NCBI GenBank assembly: GCA_963776735.1
Contig: CAVZNV010000015.1
Location: 248,001 to 312,000, forward strand
Reading direction: 5' to 3'
Length of the DNA: 64,000 nucleotides
From: PALSA-612 sp963776735
Lineage (GTDB): Bacteria; Actinomycetota; Thermoleophilia; Gaiellales; Gaiellaceae
Below, one piece after another: positions 1-8,120 of this stretch; position 1 is the first letter of the stretch; every line of letters begins with the position of its first letter. The notes under the pieces were generated by a model, which did not search any database, had not been told where the DNA came from, and saw only the letters and a list, made by a program, of their open reading frames with translations. A program made the translations under genes and the position numbers.

Positions 1-1944
1 ACTAGGCGTGCCTTTCTTCTCCACGGCGCTCCGCGCCTGGTCGAGGAGACCGCCGGGAATCCCCGCCTGCCCGAACGGGTCGAGCGTGTACGCCTGGTTC
101 AGCGCCCGGTAGGCGACGAAGACGTCGCCGAAGCAGAGCTCGTACTGCCCGAACACGACCCAGGTCTGGGGGTTCTCCGGCTGAAGCCGCGTCGCGCGCT
201 CGTACTGCCGGCCGGCCTCGGCCCGGTCGCCAACCGAATGAATACGCCAGCCGCGAGCGCCCAGATCGGCTGGACGGACAAAGGGTTGAGCGAACGCGGC
301 GTCGCGCGCGTCGGACGCAGCCTGCCGGGGGTTGATCGGCCGGCCGCCGCTGAACGAATCGCTCACGCGGCTTGCCGCCAGCCACGGCGCAGCGAGCGAG
401 TACGCACACGCGAGCAGCCCGGCGGCGACGCCCACGGCGAGCACCGTCCGCCCGCCGAGCCGCACCTCGCGGACCTCTCCGCCCATCCCGACGAGCAGCC
501 CGCCGAGTACGAACACGGGCGCGCATACGGCGACGAAGTTCCAGTCGATGTCGACGAGCGAGTGCAGCAGAAACGACGGGATCCCGATCGCGAGCGCCAC
601 CGCGGCCGCGCGCTCCTCACCGCCTAGCCGCGCCAGCGCGCGCCAGACCGCGACGAGCACGGCGATCACGGCGCCGATCCCGAGCAGGAAGCCGACGATG
701 CCCGTCTCCGCCAGGGCCTGCAGCGCGATGTTGTGCGGCTCGTTCGTCACCGTGCTCCCCTTCCGCACGCGCAGCCGCGCGTCGACGAACGACGCCGCGC
801 CCTTGCCGCCGAGCGGCTTCTCCTGGAAGACCTGCCACGCCTCCTTCCACCACTCCCAGCGGTTGTTCGAGCTGAACGACGCCAGATGCGCCGAGTTCGA
901 GACCTCGCCGCCGCCCCGGAAGTCGTTCAGCCACCGCCCCGGCCCTCCGCTCGCAGCCGTGACGGCGATCACGCCGGCGACAACGACCGAACCGAGGCCG
1001 ATCCCGATCCGCCGGGTCCACCGGTGCCGCTCGGCGGGGTCGACGAGCCGCGCGTCGACGCGATCCGCCCACACGGCGGCAACGACGACGACAACGGCGC
1101 CGAGCACGAGCGCGAGCGCGAACCACCCGCCGGCCGCGCGCCTCGCCGCGAACGACTCCCCGTCGTCGACGAGCCCGTGCCGCGTCGAGGCCCAGCCGGC
1201 CACCACCGCCGCCGGAACACCGGCAACGAGCAGCGCGCCGAGGCTCTCGAGCCGCGCCGGCACGAGCGCGAGCCAGAGGAGCACCGCGATCGCGGCGACG
1301 AGGATCCCCGCCCGCGACGAGGTGAGCACGAGCGCGATCGTCGTCAGGTAGAGCAGCAGCACACCCGCAAGCCGCAACTCGCGCCGCCACGACCGCCGCG
1401 TCGCGATCCACAGCCCGAGCGGCACCGCCAGCGCACACGCGAGCGCAAGCGCGTTCCAGTAGCCGATCGGGTTCCGCAGCCGCGCGACACGCGCTCCGTC
1501 CGGGAACAGCGACGGGACGACCTTCCCGAGCAGCGCCCACCCGACGACGCCGAAGAGCAGCACCGCCAGTCCGCCCGCGACCACCCGCGCCGGCGCACGC
1601 ACGCTCGCCGCGACCGCGAGCCCGAGCAGCGCGAACGCGACATAGACGGCGCCTCGGTTCAGGTACGCCCACGAGAGGTCGGGCGTGATCGACCAGATCA
1701 TCGTCACGCCGTTCCAGCACACGAAGCCCGCGAGCAGACCGAATGCCGCGAGCCCCCACCTGTCCGGCACGGCCACGTCCACGAGCCCGAGGAGGCTGGC
1801 CGCGAGCCAGCCGAACCCGACGGCGACCGCGAAGATCCCGATCCAGAACAACCGGCTGTCGCCGATGCCGCCTCCGAAGAAGAGCGCCCAGGTGACGAGC
1901 GCCGCGGCGGCCGAGAGCGGGAGAAGGCCGGCGGCCGAGCGCAT
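1..1944 (-). CDS. O-antigen ligase-like polytopic membrane protein with C-terminal TPR-like region (partial)
   Basis: The reading frame is open for 648 codons from ATG at 1944 to the window edge, so the C-terminus is missing. The first 230 residues are mostly membrane segments. They contain an NPIGYWN stretch (about 158-164) and TSSRAG (about 208-212), and the periplasmic loop has EPHNIALQALAETG (about 402-415); these resemble Wzy_C/O-antigen ligase family proteins. After about residue 540 the protein becomes soluble and TPR-like (QYERATRLQPENPQTW). Such proteins join or polymerise lipid-linked glycans at the outer face of the membrane; the substrate here cannot be told. Several frames read antisense to this gene are open but arginine-rich and artefactual. 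It is divergent from the exported protein gene at 2133. Confidence 0.8.
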   Translation of the reverse strand, partial: MRSAAGLLPLSAAAALVTWALFFGGGIGDSRLFWIGIFAVAVGFGWLAASLLGLVDVAVPDRWGLAAFGLLAGFVCWNGVTMIWSITPDLSWAYLNRGAVYVAFALLGLAVAASVRAPARVVAGGLAVLLFGVVGWALLGKVVPSLFPDGARVARLRNPIGYWNALALACALAVPLGLWIATRRSWRRELRLAGVLLLYLTTIALVLTSSRAGILVAAIAVLLWLALVPARLESLGALLVAGVPAAVVAGWASTRHGLVDDGESFAARRAAGGWFALALVLGAVVVVVAAVWADRVDARLVDPAERHRWTRRIGIGLGSVVVAGVIAVTAASGGPGRWLNDFRGGGEVSNSAHLASFSSNNRWEWWKEAWQVFQEKPLGGKGAASFVDARLRVRKGSTVTNEPHNIALQALAETGIVGFLLGIGAVIAVLVAVWRALARLGGEERAAAVALAIGIPSFLLHSLVDIDWNFVAVCAPVFVLGGLLVGMGGEVREVRLGGRTVLAVGVAAGLLACAYSLAAPWLAASRVSDSFSGGRPINPRQAASDARDAAFAQPFVRPADLGARGWRIHSVGDRAEAGRQYERATRLQPENPQTWVVFGQYELCFGDVFVAYRALNQAYTLDPFGQAGIPGGLLDQARSAVEKKGTPS

Positions 1945-2092
1945 CGAACAGGCACGGTAGCGCCCGCGTCGGGCTGGTTTACCCCGGCCGCGCGCTGGCT
2001 AACAAAACCCTGACGTCGGGATTACGGGCGGCAAACGGCTGTGCAAGAGACTGGAACCACGGTTCGGTGGCGGCGCCGACGGAGGCTTTGCG

Positions 2093-2098
2093 TAGACT
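2093..2098 (+). promoter_or_regulatory. Candidate -10 element TAGACT
   Basis: TAGACT ends 5 bases before the ATG at 2104, matching the spacing of the other TAnnnT elements in this window. It would start transcription at about 2104-2106, just ahead of the exported protein gene. Confidence 0.4.
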
Positions 2099-2103
2099 CG
2101 ATG

Positions 2104-2136
2104 ATGAGCACACCGATCCCCCGGAGACGCGCGTGA
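2104..2136 (+). other. Candidate leaderless 10-codon leader ORF
   Basis: ATG at 2104 opens a short frame (MSTPIPRRRA, stop TGA 2134-2136). The stop overlaps the GTG start at 2133 of the next gene in a GTGA arrangement that would allow translational coupling. It may be chance; the same geometry recurs at 35616-35645. Confidence 0.25.
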
Positions 2137-2747
2137 CGCGCACACCTTTCAGACTCGTCCTCCTCCTTCTCGTTGTCCTTGCCGCGTTCGCAGCCACGGC
2201 CGGCACCGCCGTCGCCGCCAAGTCGTGCGGCGAGAAGGTGATCGACGACTGGTACGGCAGCCAGTCGGGACAGCTCAGCAAGACCTACCCCGTCCACTGT
2301 TACCGCGACGCGCTCAATCTGATCAAGGGCCGGACGGACATCGACATCTACTCGAACGCGAAGCAGGACATCACCTTCGCCATGCAGCTTGCGATCGCCC
2401 GGGACAACCGCAAGGGTGGGCCGCCCAGCGCCGGCGTCTACTCGACTGACCCCAGGCTCACAGACGCCCTGCCGAGCTTCCGCGGCGGCCCCGACGCGAA
2501 GAACGGGGGGCACGCGCCGTCCGGAACACCGGTCGGACCGACAAGCCCGACAGGGCCGAAGAGCACGGGCCCGGTCACGGGGCCGCTCCAGAGCTCGAGC
2601 CCCTCGTCCGTTCCGCTCCCTGCGATCGTGCTGGCCGCAGTCGCCGCCTTGCTCCTCGCTCTCGGCGCCGCCGCGTTCCTCGCCCGCCGCCGCCAGACGC
2701 GCCGCCAGACGCTCACGCCGCGGCACGCGAACGGCCGGAATCCCTAG
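2133..2747 (+). CDS. Exported protein with C-terminal membrane anchor, function unknown
   Basis: The 204-residue product starts at GTG 2133, preceded by GGAG at 2122-2125. A strong signal peptide (residues 1-27, ending AVAA) leads into a soluble domain of about 90 residues with two cysteines near 30 and 57. Then come a Pro/Ser/Thr/Gly-rich linker, one hydrophobic segment and an Arg-rich tail. This looks like a protein held on the outer face of the cell membrane, with the tail in the cytoplasm. No family was recognised. An earlier in-frame ATG at 2067 lies upstream of the likely promoter and would hide the signal peptide, so it was not used. The stop abuts the convergent flavoprotein gene with no gap. 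Confidence 0.65.
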   Translation: MTRTPFRLVLLLLVVLAAFAATAGTAVAAKSCGEKVIDDWYGSQSGQLSKTYPVHCYRDALNLIKGRTDIDIYSNAKQDITFAMQLAIARDNRKGGPPSAGVYSTDPRLTDALPSFRGGPDAKNGGHAPSGTPVGPTSPTGPKSTGPVTGPLQSSSPSSVPLPAIVLAAVAALLLALGAAAFLARRRQTRRQTLTPRHANGRNP

Positions 2748-4052
2748 CTAGAGCTCGTCGAGGTACCGGTGCACCAGTTGCACCGCCATGGCGCCCTCGC
2801 CGACGGCTGACGCAACCCGCTTGACCGACCCGTGGCGCGCGTCGCCGGCGAAGAACATGCCGGGGATGCTCGACTCGAGGAACGCCGGCTCGCGGTCGAA
2901 CTTCCAGCCGCCGCCGAGGTCGTGGCCCGTGAGCACGAAGCCGTGCGAATCACGCGCCAGCCCCAACGGACAGCTCGCCGTCGAGGGCGTGCCGCCGATC
3001 AGGATGAACAGCGCGTCCGCCGGCACCTCTTGCTCGACGCCGTTGGTCTCGAGGACGAGCGTCTCGAGCTTGCCGTCGCCGGACGCGCGCACGACCTCCG
3101 TGTCCAGCCGCACGGCGATCCCGTCGTGCACGCAACAGCGGTCGATCAGGTACTGAGACATCGACTCCTCGAGCGTGTCTCCGCGGACGAGCAGCGTCAC
3201 CGAGCGCGCGTGCTGCGCCAGGTGCAGCGCCGCCTGGCCGGCCGAGTTGGCGCCGCCGACGACGAACACGTCCTGGCCGCGGTGGTAGCGGACATCGGCC
3301 GGCGACGCGCCGTAGTAGACGCCGATGCCGACGAAGTCCTCGATGCCCTCGGCCTCGAGCCGGCGGTAGTTGAAGCCGGTCGCGCCGATCGCCGTCCGGC
3401 CGTGGACGACCGTGTCGTTGACGAGCTCGATCGCGATCGTCCCGTCGTCGGAGGCGCCGCCCGCACGGATCTCCGAGCCGATGACGATCTCGGCGCCGAA
3501 ACGCACCGCCTGCTCGTGCGCCGCGTCCGCGAGCTGCTGACCCGAAAGGCCGTGCGGGAAGCCCGGGTAGTTCTCGATCTTCGCGCTCGTCCCGGCCTGC
3601 CCGCCGGGCGCGTTCCGCTCGACGACGACCGTGCTCAGGCCCTCCGACGCCGCGTACAGCGCCGCCGTCAGCCCGGCCGGGCCGCCGCCCATGATCGCCA
3701 CGTCGTAGAGGTCGAGGTCGGCGCGAACGTGCAGGCCCAGCCTCTGCGCAAGCGCAGAGCGCGTGCGCGCGAACGAGCCGTAGTCGTCCTCCTCGCCGAG
3801 CGGCTCCAGCGTCGAGCCGTCCGAGAACACGAACACGGGCAGGCGCACGCCCTCGACGTCCGACGGCGCGCCGAGGAAGCGCGCGAGCGGATCGTGCTCG
3901 ACGTCGACCCACTGGTACGGCACGCGGTTCCGCTCCAGGAAGTCGCGGTAGTCCTGGGCGTGCGGCGACGTCCGGTAGCCGACGACGTAGACGTATCCGT
4001 CCGCGGCGACGAGTCCCGGCGAGGCAGCGGCGAGAGAGCGTTCGCGCAACAT
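2748..4052 (-). CDS. Thioredoxin-reductase-like FAD-dependent oxidoreductase
   Basis: A 434-residue flavoprotein. Residues about 20-85 look like a glutaredoxin/thioredoxin-type fold (VYVVGYRTSPHAQDY) without a CxxC pair. Residues about 115-434 form a thioredoxin-reductase-type domain with the FAD motif MGGGPAG (121-127), the APGGQAG and IENYPGF signatures, a second nucleotide-binding motif around VGGANSAGQAA, and the C-terminal FAGDAR motif. The redox CATC of classical TrxB is absent, so electron delivery must differ from thioredoxin reduction. It is a close relative of the protein at 12107-13711 but lacks that protein's cyclic-nucleotide-binding domain. ATG 4052 was chosen over ATG 4109 because the homology begins just after it. 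Confidence 0.85.
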   Translation of the reverse strand: MLRERSLAAASPGLVAADGYVYVVGYRTSPHAQDYRDFLERNRVPYQWVDVEHDPLARFLGAPSDVEGVRLPVFVFSDGSTLEPLGEEDDYGSFARTRSALAQRLGLHVRADLDLYDVAIMGGGPAGLTAALYAASEGLSTVVVERNAPGGQAGTSAKIENYPGFPHGLSGQQLADAAHEQAVRFGAEIVIGSEIRAGGASDDGTIAIELVNDTVVHGRTAIGATGFNYRRLEAEGIEDFVGIGVYYGASPADVRYHRGQDVFVVGGANSAGQAALHLAQHARSVTLLVRGDTLEESMSQYLIDRCCVHDGIAVRLDTEVVRASGDGKLETLVLETNGVEQEVPADALFILIGGTPSTASCPLGLARDSHGFVLTGHDLGGGWKFDREPAFLESSIPGMFFAGDARHGSVKRVASAVGEGAMAVQLVHRYLDEL

Positions 4053-4157
4053 GGGCCGAAGCCTGCACCCGCCTCCCTCGGCACGCCGTGGAGCCAGCCT
4101 GAAAGCCATGGTGCGGCCAGCCGTACCAGTGGTCGAAAAGCCTGCAAAGTGCGCATT

Positions 4158-4184
4158 TTCGACCCCCTGCCCGGCCGATAGAAT
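4158..4184 (+). promoter_or_regulatory. Candidate nrdJ promoter
   Basis: TTCGAC (4158-4163) and TAGAAT (4179-4184) are separated by 15 bases in the relatively AT-rich gap before nrdJ. The -10 fits the TAnnnT pattern seen elsewhere; the -35 is weak. Confidence 0.35.
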
Positions 4185-4201
4185 GGTCGTGCCAGGCAGA
4201 G

Positions 4202-4246
4202 AAAAGGGTTCCGTCCGACCGTGCCTCTACGGTCCACTTCCCTTTT
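4202..4246 (+). promoter_or_regulatory. Nested stem-loop in the nrdJ leader
   Basis: AAAAGGG (4202-4208) pairs with CCCTTTT (4240-4246). Inside lies GACCGT (4217-4222) pairing perfectly with ACGGTC (4229-4234) around a 6-base loop. The structure falls between the candidate promoter and the ribosome-binding site at 4261-4266. It could act as an attenuator or a binding site; no cobalamin riboswitch sequence was recognised. Confidence 0.4.
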
Positions 4247-4275
4247 GCGACGAAGAGCCCGGGAGGACTGAGGAC

Positions 4276-7032
4276 ATGGCGACCGTAGAGCGCACCGACA
4301 TCACCGACACCGACCTCACGAACACCGTCACGGACACGGCGAAGACGCTCGGCGTCAAGCGCTACTTCACGATTCCGGGGCGCGACCCGTTCGACGAGAT
4401 CGAGTGGGAGGTGCGGGACGCCTTCATCCCGGGCAAGGAGAAGGCTGCGTTCGACCAGAAGTCGGTCGAGTTCCCGAAGTTCTGGTCGCAGACGGCCACG
4501 AACATCGTCGCGCAGAAGTACTTCCGCGGAAAGCTCGGCACGCCCGAGCGCGAGACCAGCGTGCGCCAGATGATCGGCCGCGTCGTCGACACGATCGGCG
4601 GCTGGGGCCGCGAGGGCGGCTACTTCGCGACCGACGACGAGGCCGACACGTTCGAGTCCGAGCTGAAGGCGATCCTCGTCAACCAGCTCGCGAGCTTCAA
4701 CAGCCCGGTCTGGTTCAACGTCGGCTTCGAGGAGAAGCCGCAGTGCAGCGCGTGCTTCATCCTCTCGATCGACGACTCGATGGACTCGATCCTCGACTGG
4801 ATCCGCCGCGAGGGCGTCATCTTCCGCGGCGGCTCGGGCTCCGGCGCCAACCTCTCCAAGCTGCGCTCGTCGAAGGAGCAGCTCTCGAAGGGCGGCTATG
4901 CCTCCGGGCCGGTGTCGTTCATGCGCGGCGCCGACGCGTCCGCCGGCACGATCAAGTCGGGCGGCAAGACCCGCCGCGCGGCGAAGATGGTCATCCTCGA
5001 CGTCGACCACCCGGACATCGAGGAGTTCATCTGGTGCAAGGCGCGCGAGGAGCAGAAGGCGCGCGTGCTCGAGGCGGCCGGCTACGACATGTCGCTCGAC
5101 TCGGCCGACTGGAGCTCGATCCAGTACCAGAACGCGAACAACTCCGTGCGCGTCACCGACGGGTTCATGGAGGCCGCCGAGTCCGGCGCCGACTGGAACC
5201 TCACCGCCCGCACCGACGGCACCGTCGTCGACACCGAGAGCGCCCGCGACCTGCTGCGCCAGATGGCCGACGCCGCCTGGCAGTGCGCGGACCCGGGCAT
5301 GCAGTACGACACGACGATCAACTCGTGGCACACCTGCCCGAACTCGGGCCGGATCAACGCGTCGAACCCGTGCTCCGAGTACATGCACCTCGACGACTCG
5401 GCCTGCAACCTCGCCTCGCTCAACCTGATGAAGTTCCGCCGCGAGGACGGCGAGCTCAACGTCGAGATGTTCGAGCACGCGGTCGACGTGATGTTCCTCG
5501 CGCAGGAGATCGCCGTCGGCTACTCGTCCTACCCGACGCCCGAGATCGAGCGCAACGCGAAGGCCTATCGCGAGCTCGGGCTCGGCTACGCCAACCTCGG
5601 CGCCCTCTTGATGGCGCGCGGGCTGCCGTACGACTCCGACGAGGGCCGCGCCTACGCAGCCGCGATCACCGCGCTGATGACCGGGCGCGCCTACCGCAAG
5701 TCGGCCGAGATCGCCGGCCGCATGGGCCCGTACGCCGGCTACCGCGGCAACGCCGCCGCCATGCTCGGTGTCATCTCCAAGCACCGCGCCGCGGTCGGGA
5801 ACATCGAGCACACCGACTCCGTGCCCGCCGACCTGCTCAACGCCTCCCGCCGCGCGTGGGACGAGGCGCTCGAGATCGGCGAGGTCGCCGGCTACCGCAA
5901 CTCGCAGGCAACCGTGCTCGCGCCCACCGGGACGATCAGCTTCATGATGGATTGCGATACGACGGGGGTCGAGCCCGACTTCTCGCTCGTCAAGTCGAAG
6001 AAGCTGGTCGGCGGCGGCGAGCTCACGATCGTCAACCGCTCCGTGCCGATGGCGATGGAGAAGCTCGGCTACGCGCCCGAGGAGGTCGAGCAGATCGTCG
6101 CGTTCGTCGACGAGCGCAACTCGGTCATCGGCGCGCCGTTCGTGAAGGCCGAGCACTACCCGGTGTTCGACTGCGCGGTCGGCGAGCGCGCGATCCACTA
6201 CTCCGGCCACGTGAAGATGATGGGAGCCGTCCAGCCGTTCATCTCGGGCGCGATCTCGAAGACCGTGAACATGCCCGAGGACGCCACCGTCGACGACGTT
6301 ATGCGCCTCTACATCGACGCCTGGAAGCTCGGCGTGAAGGCGATCGCGATCTACCGCGACAACTGCAAGGTCGCCCAGCCGCTGTCCGGCAAGTCGGGCG
6401 GCTCCGCCGCGGCGAGCCCGATCTTCGCGGGTGCCGTCGCCACGCAGCCGCGGCGCCGCCGCGTGCCCGAGGACCGGATCGAGGTCGGTCGCAAGTTCCA
6501 GGTCGGCGAGTACGAGGGCTACATCCACGTCGGCCTGTTCGACGACGGCACCCCCGGCGACATCTTCTGCGACATCGCCAAGGTCGGAACGACGCTCCAG
6601 GGCCTGATGAACTCGCTGATGATCTCGGTCTCGCTCGGCCTGCAGTACGGCGTGCCGCTCGAGGTCTACGTCTCGAAGTTCTCGCACATGCGCTTCGAGC
6701 CGAGCGGACTCACGAACGACAACGACATCCGCGTCGCCAAGTCGATCGTCGACTACATCTTCCGCTGGATGGGCAAGAAGTTCCTCACCGCCGAGCAGCA
6801 GGAAGAGGCCGGTATCCTCTCGCCCGAGGTGAAGGCCCGGATGGCCGAGCGCTACGCGAACGGCGACACGGCGGCCGCCCCGTACGAGGCCGAGCCGGCC
6901 CCGAAGGGCCAGACGGCGCTGTTCAACTCGTGGGAGGACGCGGTCGAGTGCGCAAAGTGCGGCGGCCGGATGGTTCGGACGGGCAGCTGCTACACGTGCC
7001 GCGACTGCGGGACTAACACGGGCTGCAGCTGA
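4276..7032 (+). CDS. nrdJ: Adenosylcobalamin-dependent (class II) ribonucleotide reductase
   Basis: A 918-residue vitamin B12-dependent ribonucleotide reductase that makes deoxyribonucleotides without oxygen or a second subunit. The radical-site motif NPCSE is at residues 364-368 (C366, E368), and one of the substrate-reducing cysteines is probably C157 in PQCSAC. The ATP-binding GSGSGAN-type loop and the PTGTISFMMDCDTTGVEPDF block are present. The C-terminus has a TSCPD-type region and a zinc-ribbon tail (CAKC...CYTCRDCG). ATG 4276 is preceded by GGGAGG; the frame is open further upstream but without similarity. A 1368-codon antisense frame across this gene is a composition artefact. The kinase gene follows 32 bases after the stop. 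Confidence 0.95.
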   Translation: MATVERTDITDTDLTNTVTDTAKTLGVKRYFTIPGRDPFDEIEWEVRDAFIPGKEKAAFDQKSVEFPKFWSQTATNIVAQKYFRGKLGTPERETSVRQMIGRVVDTIGGWGREGGYFATDDEADTFESELKAILVNQLASFNSPVWFNVGFEEKPQCSACFILSIDDSMDSILDWIRREGVIFRGGSGSGANLSKLRSSKEQLSKGGYASGPVSFMRGADASAGTIKSGGKTRRAAKMVILDVDHPDIEEFIWCKAREEQKARVLEAAGYDMSLDSADWSSIQYQNANNSVRVTDGFMEAAESGADWNLTARTDGTVVDTESARDLLRQMADAAWQCADPGMQYDTTINSWHTCPNSGRINASNPCSEYMHLDDSACNLASLNLMKFRREDGELNVEMFEHAVDVMFLAQEIAVGYSSYPTPEIERNAKAYRELGLGYANLGALLMARGLPYDSDEGRAYAAAITALMTGRAYRKSAEIAGRMGPYAGYRGNAAAMLGVISKHRAAVGNIEHTDSVPADLLNASRRAWDEALEIGEVAGYRNSQATVLAPTGTISFMMDCDTTGVEPDFSLVKSKKLVGGGELTIVNRSVPMAMEKLGYAPEEVEQIVAFVDERNSVIGAPFVKAEHYPVFDCAVGERAIHYSGHVKMMGAVQPFISGAISKTVNMPEDATVDDVMRLYIDAWKLGVKAIAIYRDNCKVAQPLSGKSGGSAAASPIFAGAVATQPRRRRVPEDRIEVGRKFQVGEYEGYIHVGLFDDGTPGDIFCDIAKVGTTLQGLMNSLMISVSLGLQYGVPLEVYVSKFSHMRFEPSGLTNDNDIRVAKSIVDYIFRWMGKKFLTAEQQEEAGILSPEVKARMAERYANGDTAAAPYEAEPAPKGQTALFNSWEDAVECAKCGGRMVRTGSCYTCRDCGTNTGCS

Positions 7033-7064
7033 CGGAAGCATCCGACCAAGCCTCACCTGAGTTC

Positions 7065-8120
7065 GTGAACGCGGTCCCGACAGCGGCTAGGTCATTGGTG
7101 GGCGCTGAGCTGCCCGGCGGATGGCGGGTCGTGGAAGAGATCACTCGCGGGGCGGGGCAGACTGGTGGCTTCTTTTCGGTTAGCTACCGAGTGGAGGGCG
7201 AAGACGGATCGCCGGCGTTTCTCAAGGTCCTCGACTATGAGGCAGCTCTACAGCTCGCCAATGACCCGGCCCATGCTCTCCAGGAGATGACCCGCGCCTA
7301 TCTGTTCGAAGTTGAAGTCTTAGGACTCTGCGGTGAAAGGCGCTTGAGCCGAGTCGTGCTCGCCCTTGACAGCGGAGAAACGTTCGTTACCGGCCCACGG
7401 GGGCAAGAGCGCATCAGCTATCTCGTATTCGAGATCGCAGACGGTGATATCCGCCAGGCTCTGGATGCGCCAGACCTTGCCGACGACGCGTGGAGGCTGA
7501 GGATGCTCCATCACGCCTGCAACGGCATGAGGCAGCTTCACGCAAGCGGGGTGGCCCACCAAGACCTCAAGCCTTCCAACGTACTCGTCTTCGAGGGACG
7601 ATCGTCAAAGGTCGCCGATCTCGGTTGTGCCTCAGTTCGTGGTGTCGCGTCCCCGCGCGACGAGCACGCCATCGCCGGCGATCTCACGTATGCGCCACCT
7701 GAACTGCTGTATAGCCACATCCACCACGAATGGGGCGAGCGACGCCTCCCTGCCGACCTCTACCACGTTGGTGGTTTGGCCGTATTCCTCTTCAGTGGGC
7801 ACAACATGACCAGCCTGATGCTGGAGCGACTCGCACCCGAACACCGTCCGGCCGTTTGGGGGGACTCCTACGCTGCCGCGCTTCCTTTTCTACGATCGGC
7901 CTTCAATCAGGCACTCGATGAGTTCGAGAGTTCCTGCCCGCCGGAATCCGCCGTTGAACTTTCCACATGCGTTCGCGAGTTATGCGACCCTGATCCCGCT
8001 CTGCGGGGTCATCCGTCCGACCGTATTGGTCATCGGAGCCGTTACTCCTTGGAGCGTTACGTCACCATCTTTGACAGGCTTGCAAGAACGGCGGAAGTGA
8101 GGCGCAGGATCAGGGAATGA
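7065..8120 (+). CDS. Eukaryotic-type Ser/Thr protein kinase-like protein
   Basis: A 351-residue soluble protein with a kinase fold. It has a candidate ATP-anchoring lysine (K54 in PAFLKVL), an acidic alphaC helix (E82/E84), the catalytic loop HQDLKPSN (165-172), DLG in place of DFG (185-187) and APPE (210-213). All catalytic residues seem intact. There is no membrane segment or PASTA domain, unlike housekeeping PknB kinases. The GTG start is the earliest plausible one and has no clear ribosome-binding site. Codon use is visibly less GC-biased than in the neighbours, suggesting acquisition. The stop overlaps the TPR gene's ATG by 4 bases, so the two are almost certainly co-translated. Substrate unknown. 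Confidence 0.75.
   Translation: MNAVPTAARSLVGAELPGGWRVVEEITRGAGQTGGFFSVSYRVEGEDGSPAFLKVLDYEAALQLANDPAHALQEMTRAYLFEVEVLGLCGERRLSRVVLALDSGETFVTGPRGQERISYLVFEIADGDIRQALDAPDLADDAWRLRMLHHACNGMRQLHASGVAHQDLKPSNVLVFEGRSSKVADLGCASVRGVASPRDEHAIAGDLTYAPPELLYSHIHHEWGERRLPADLYHVGGLAVFLFSGHNMTSLMLERLAPEHRPAVWGDSYAAALPFLRSAFNQALDEFESSCPPESAVELSTCVRELCDPDPALRGHPSDRIGHRSRYSLERYVTIFDRLARTAEVRRRIRE

Noticed and set aside
617..2013. Long plus- and minus-strand frames over the O-antigen ligase region
   Set aside because: They run through a gene with clear membrane segments and family motifs in another frame; their products are Arg-rich.
4110..4275. Cobalamin ribosw​itch before nrdJ
   Set aside because: No B12-box sequence was seen; only simple inverted repeats are present.
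2950..7056. A 1368-codon minus-strand reading frame across nrdJ and the flavoprotein gene
   Set aside because: It is antisense to nrdJ, Arg/Asp/Leu-rich, and has no domain pattern. At about 70 percent GC antisense frames stay open by composition.
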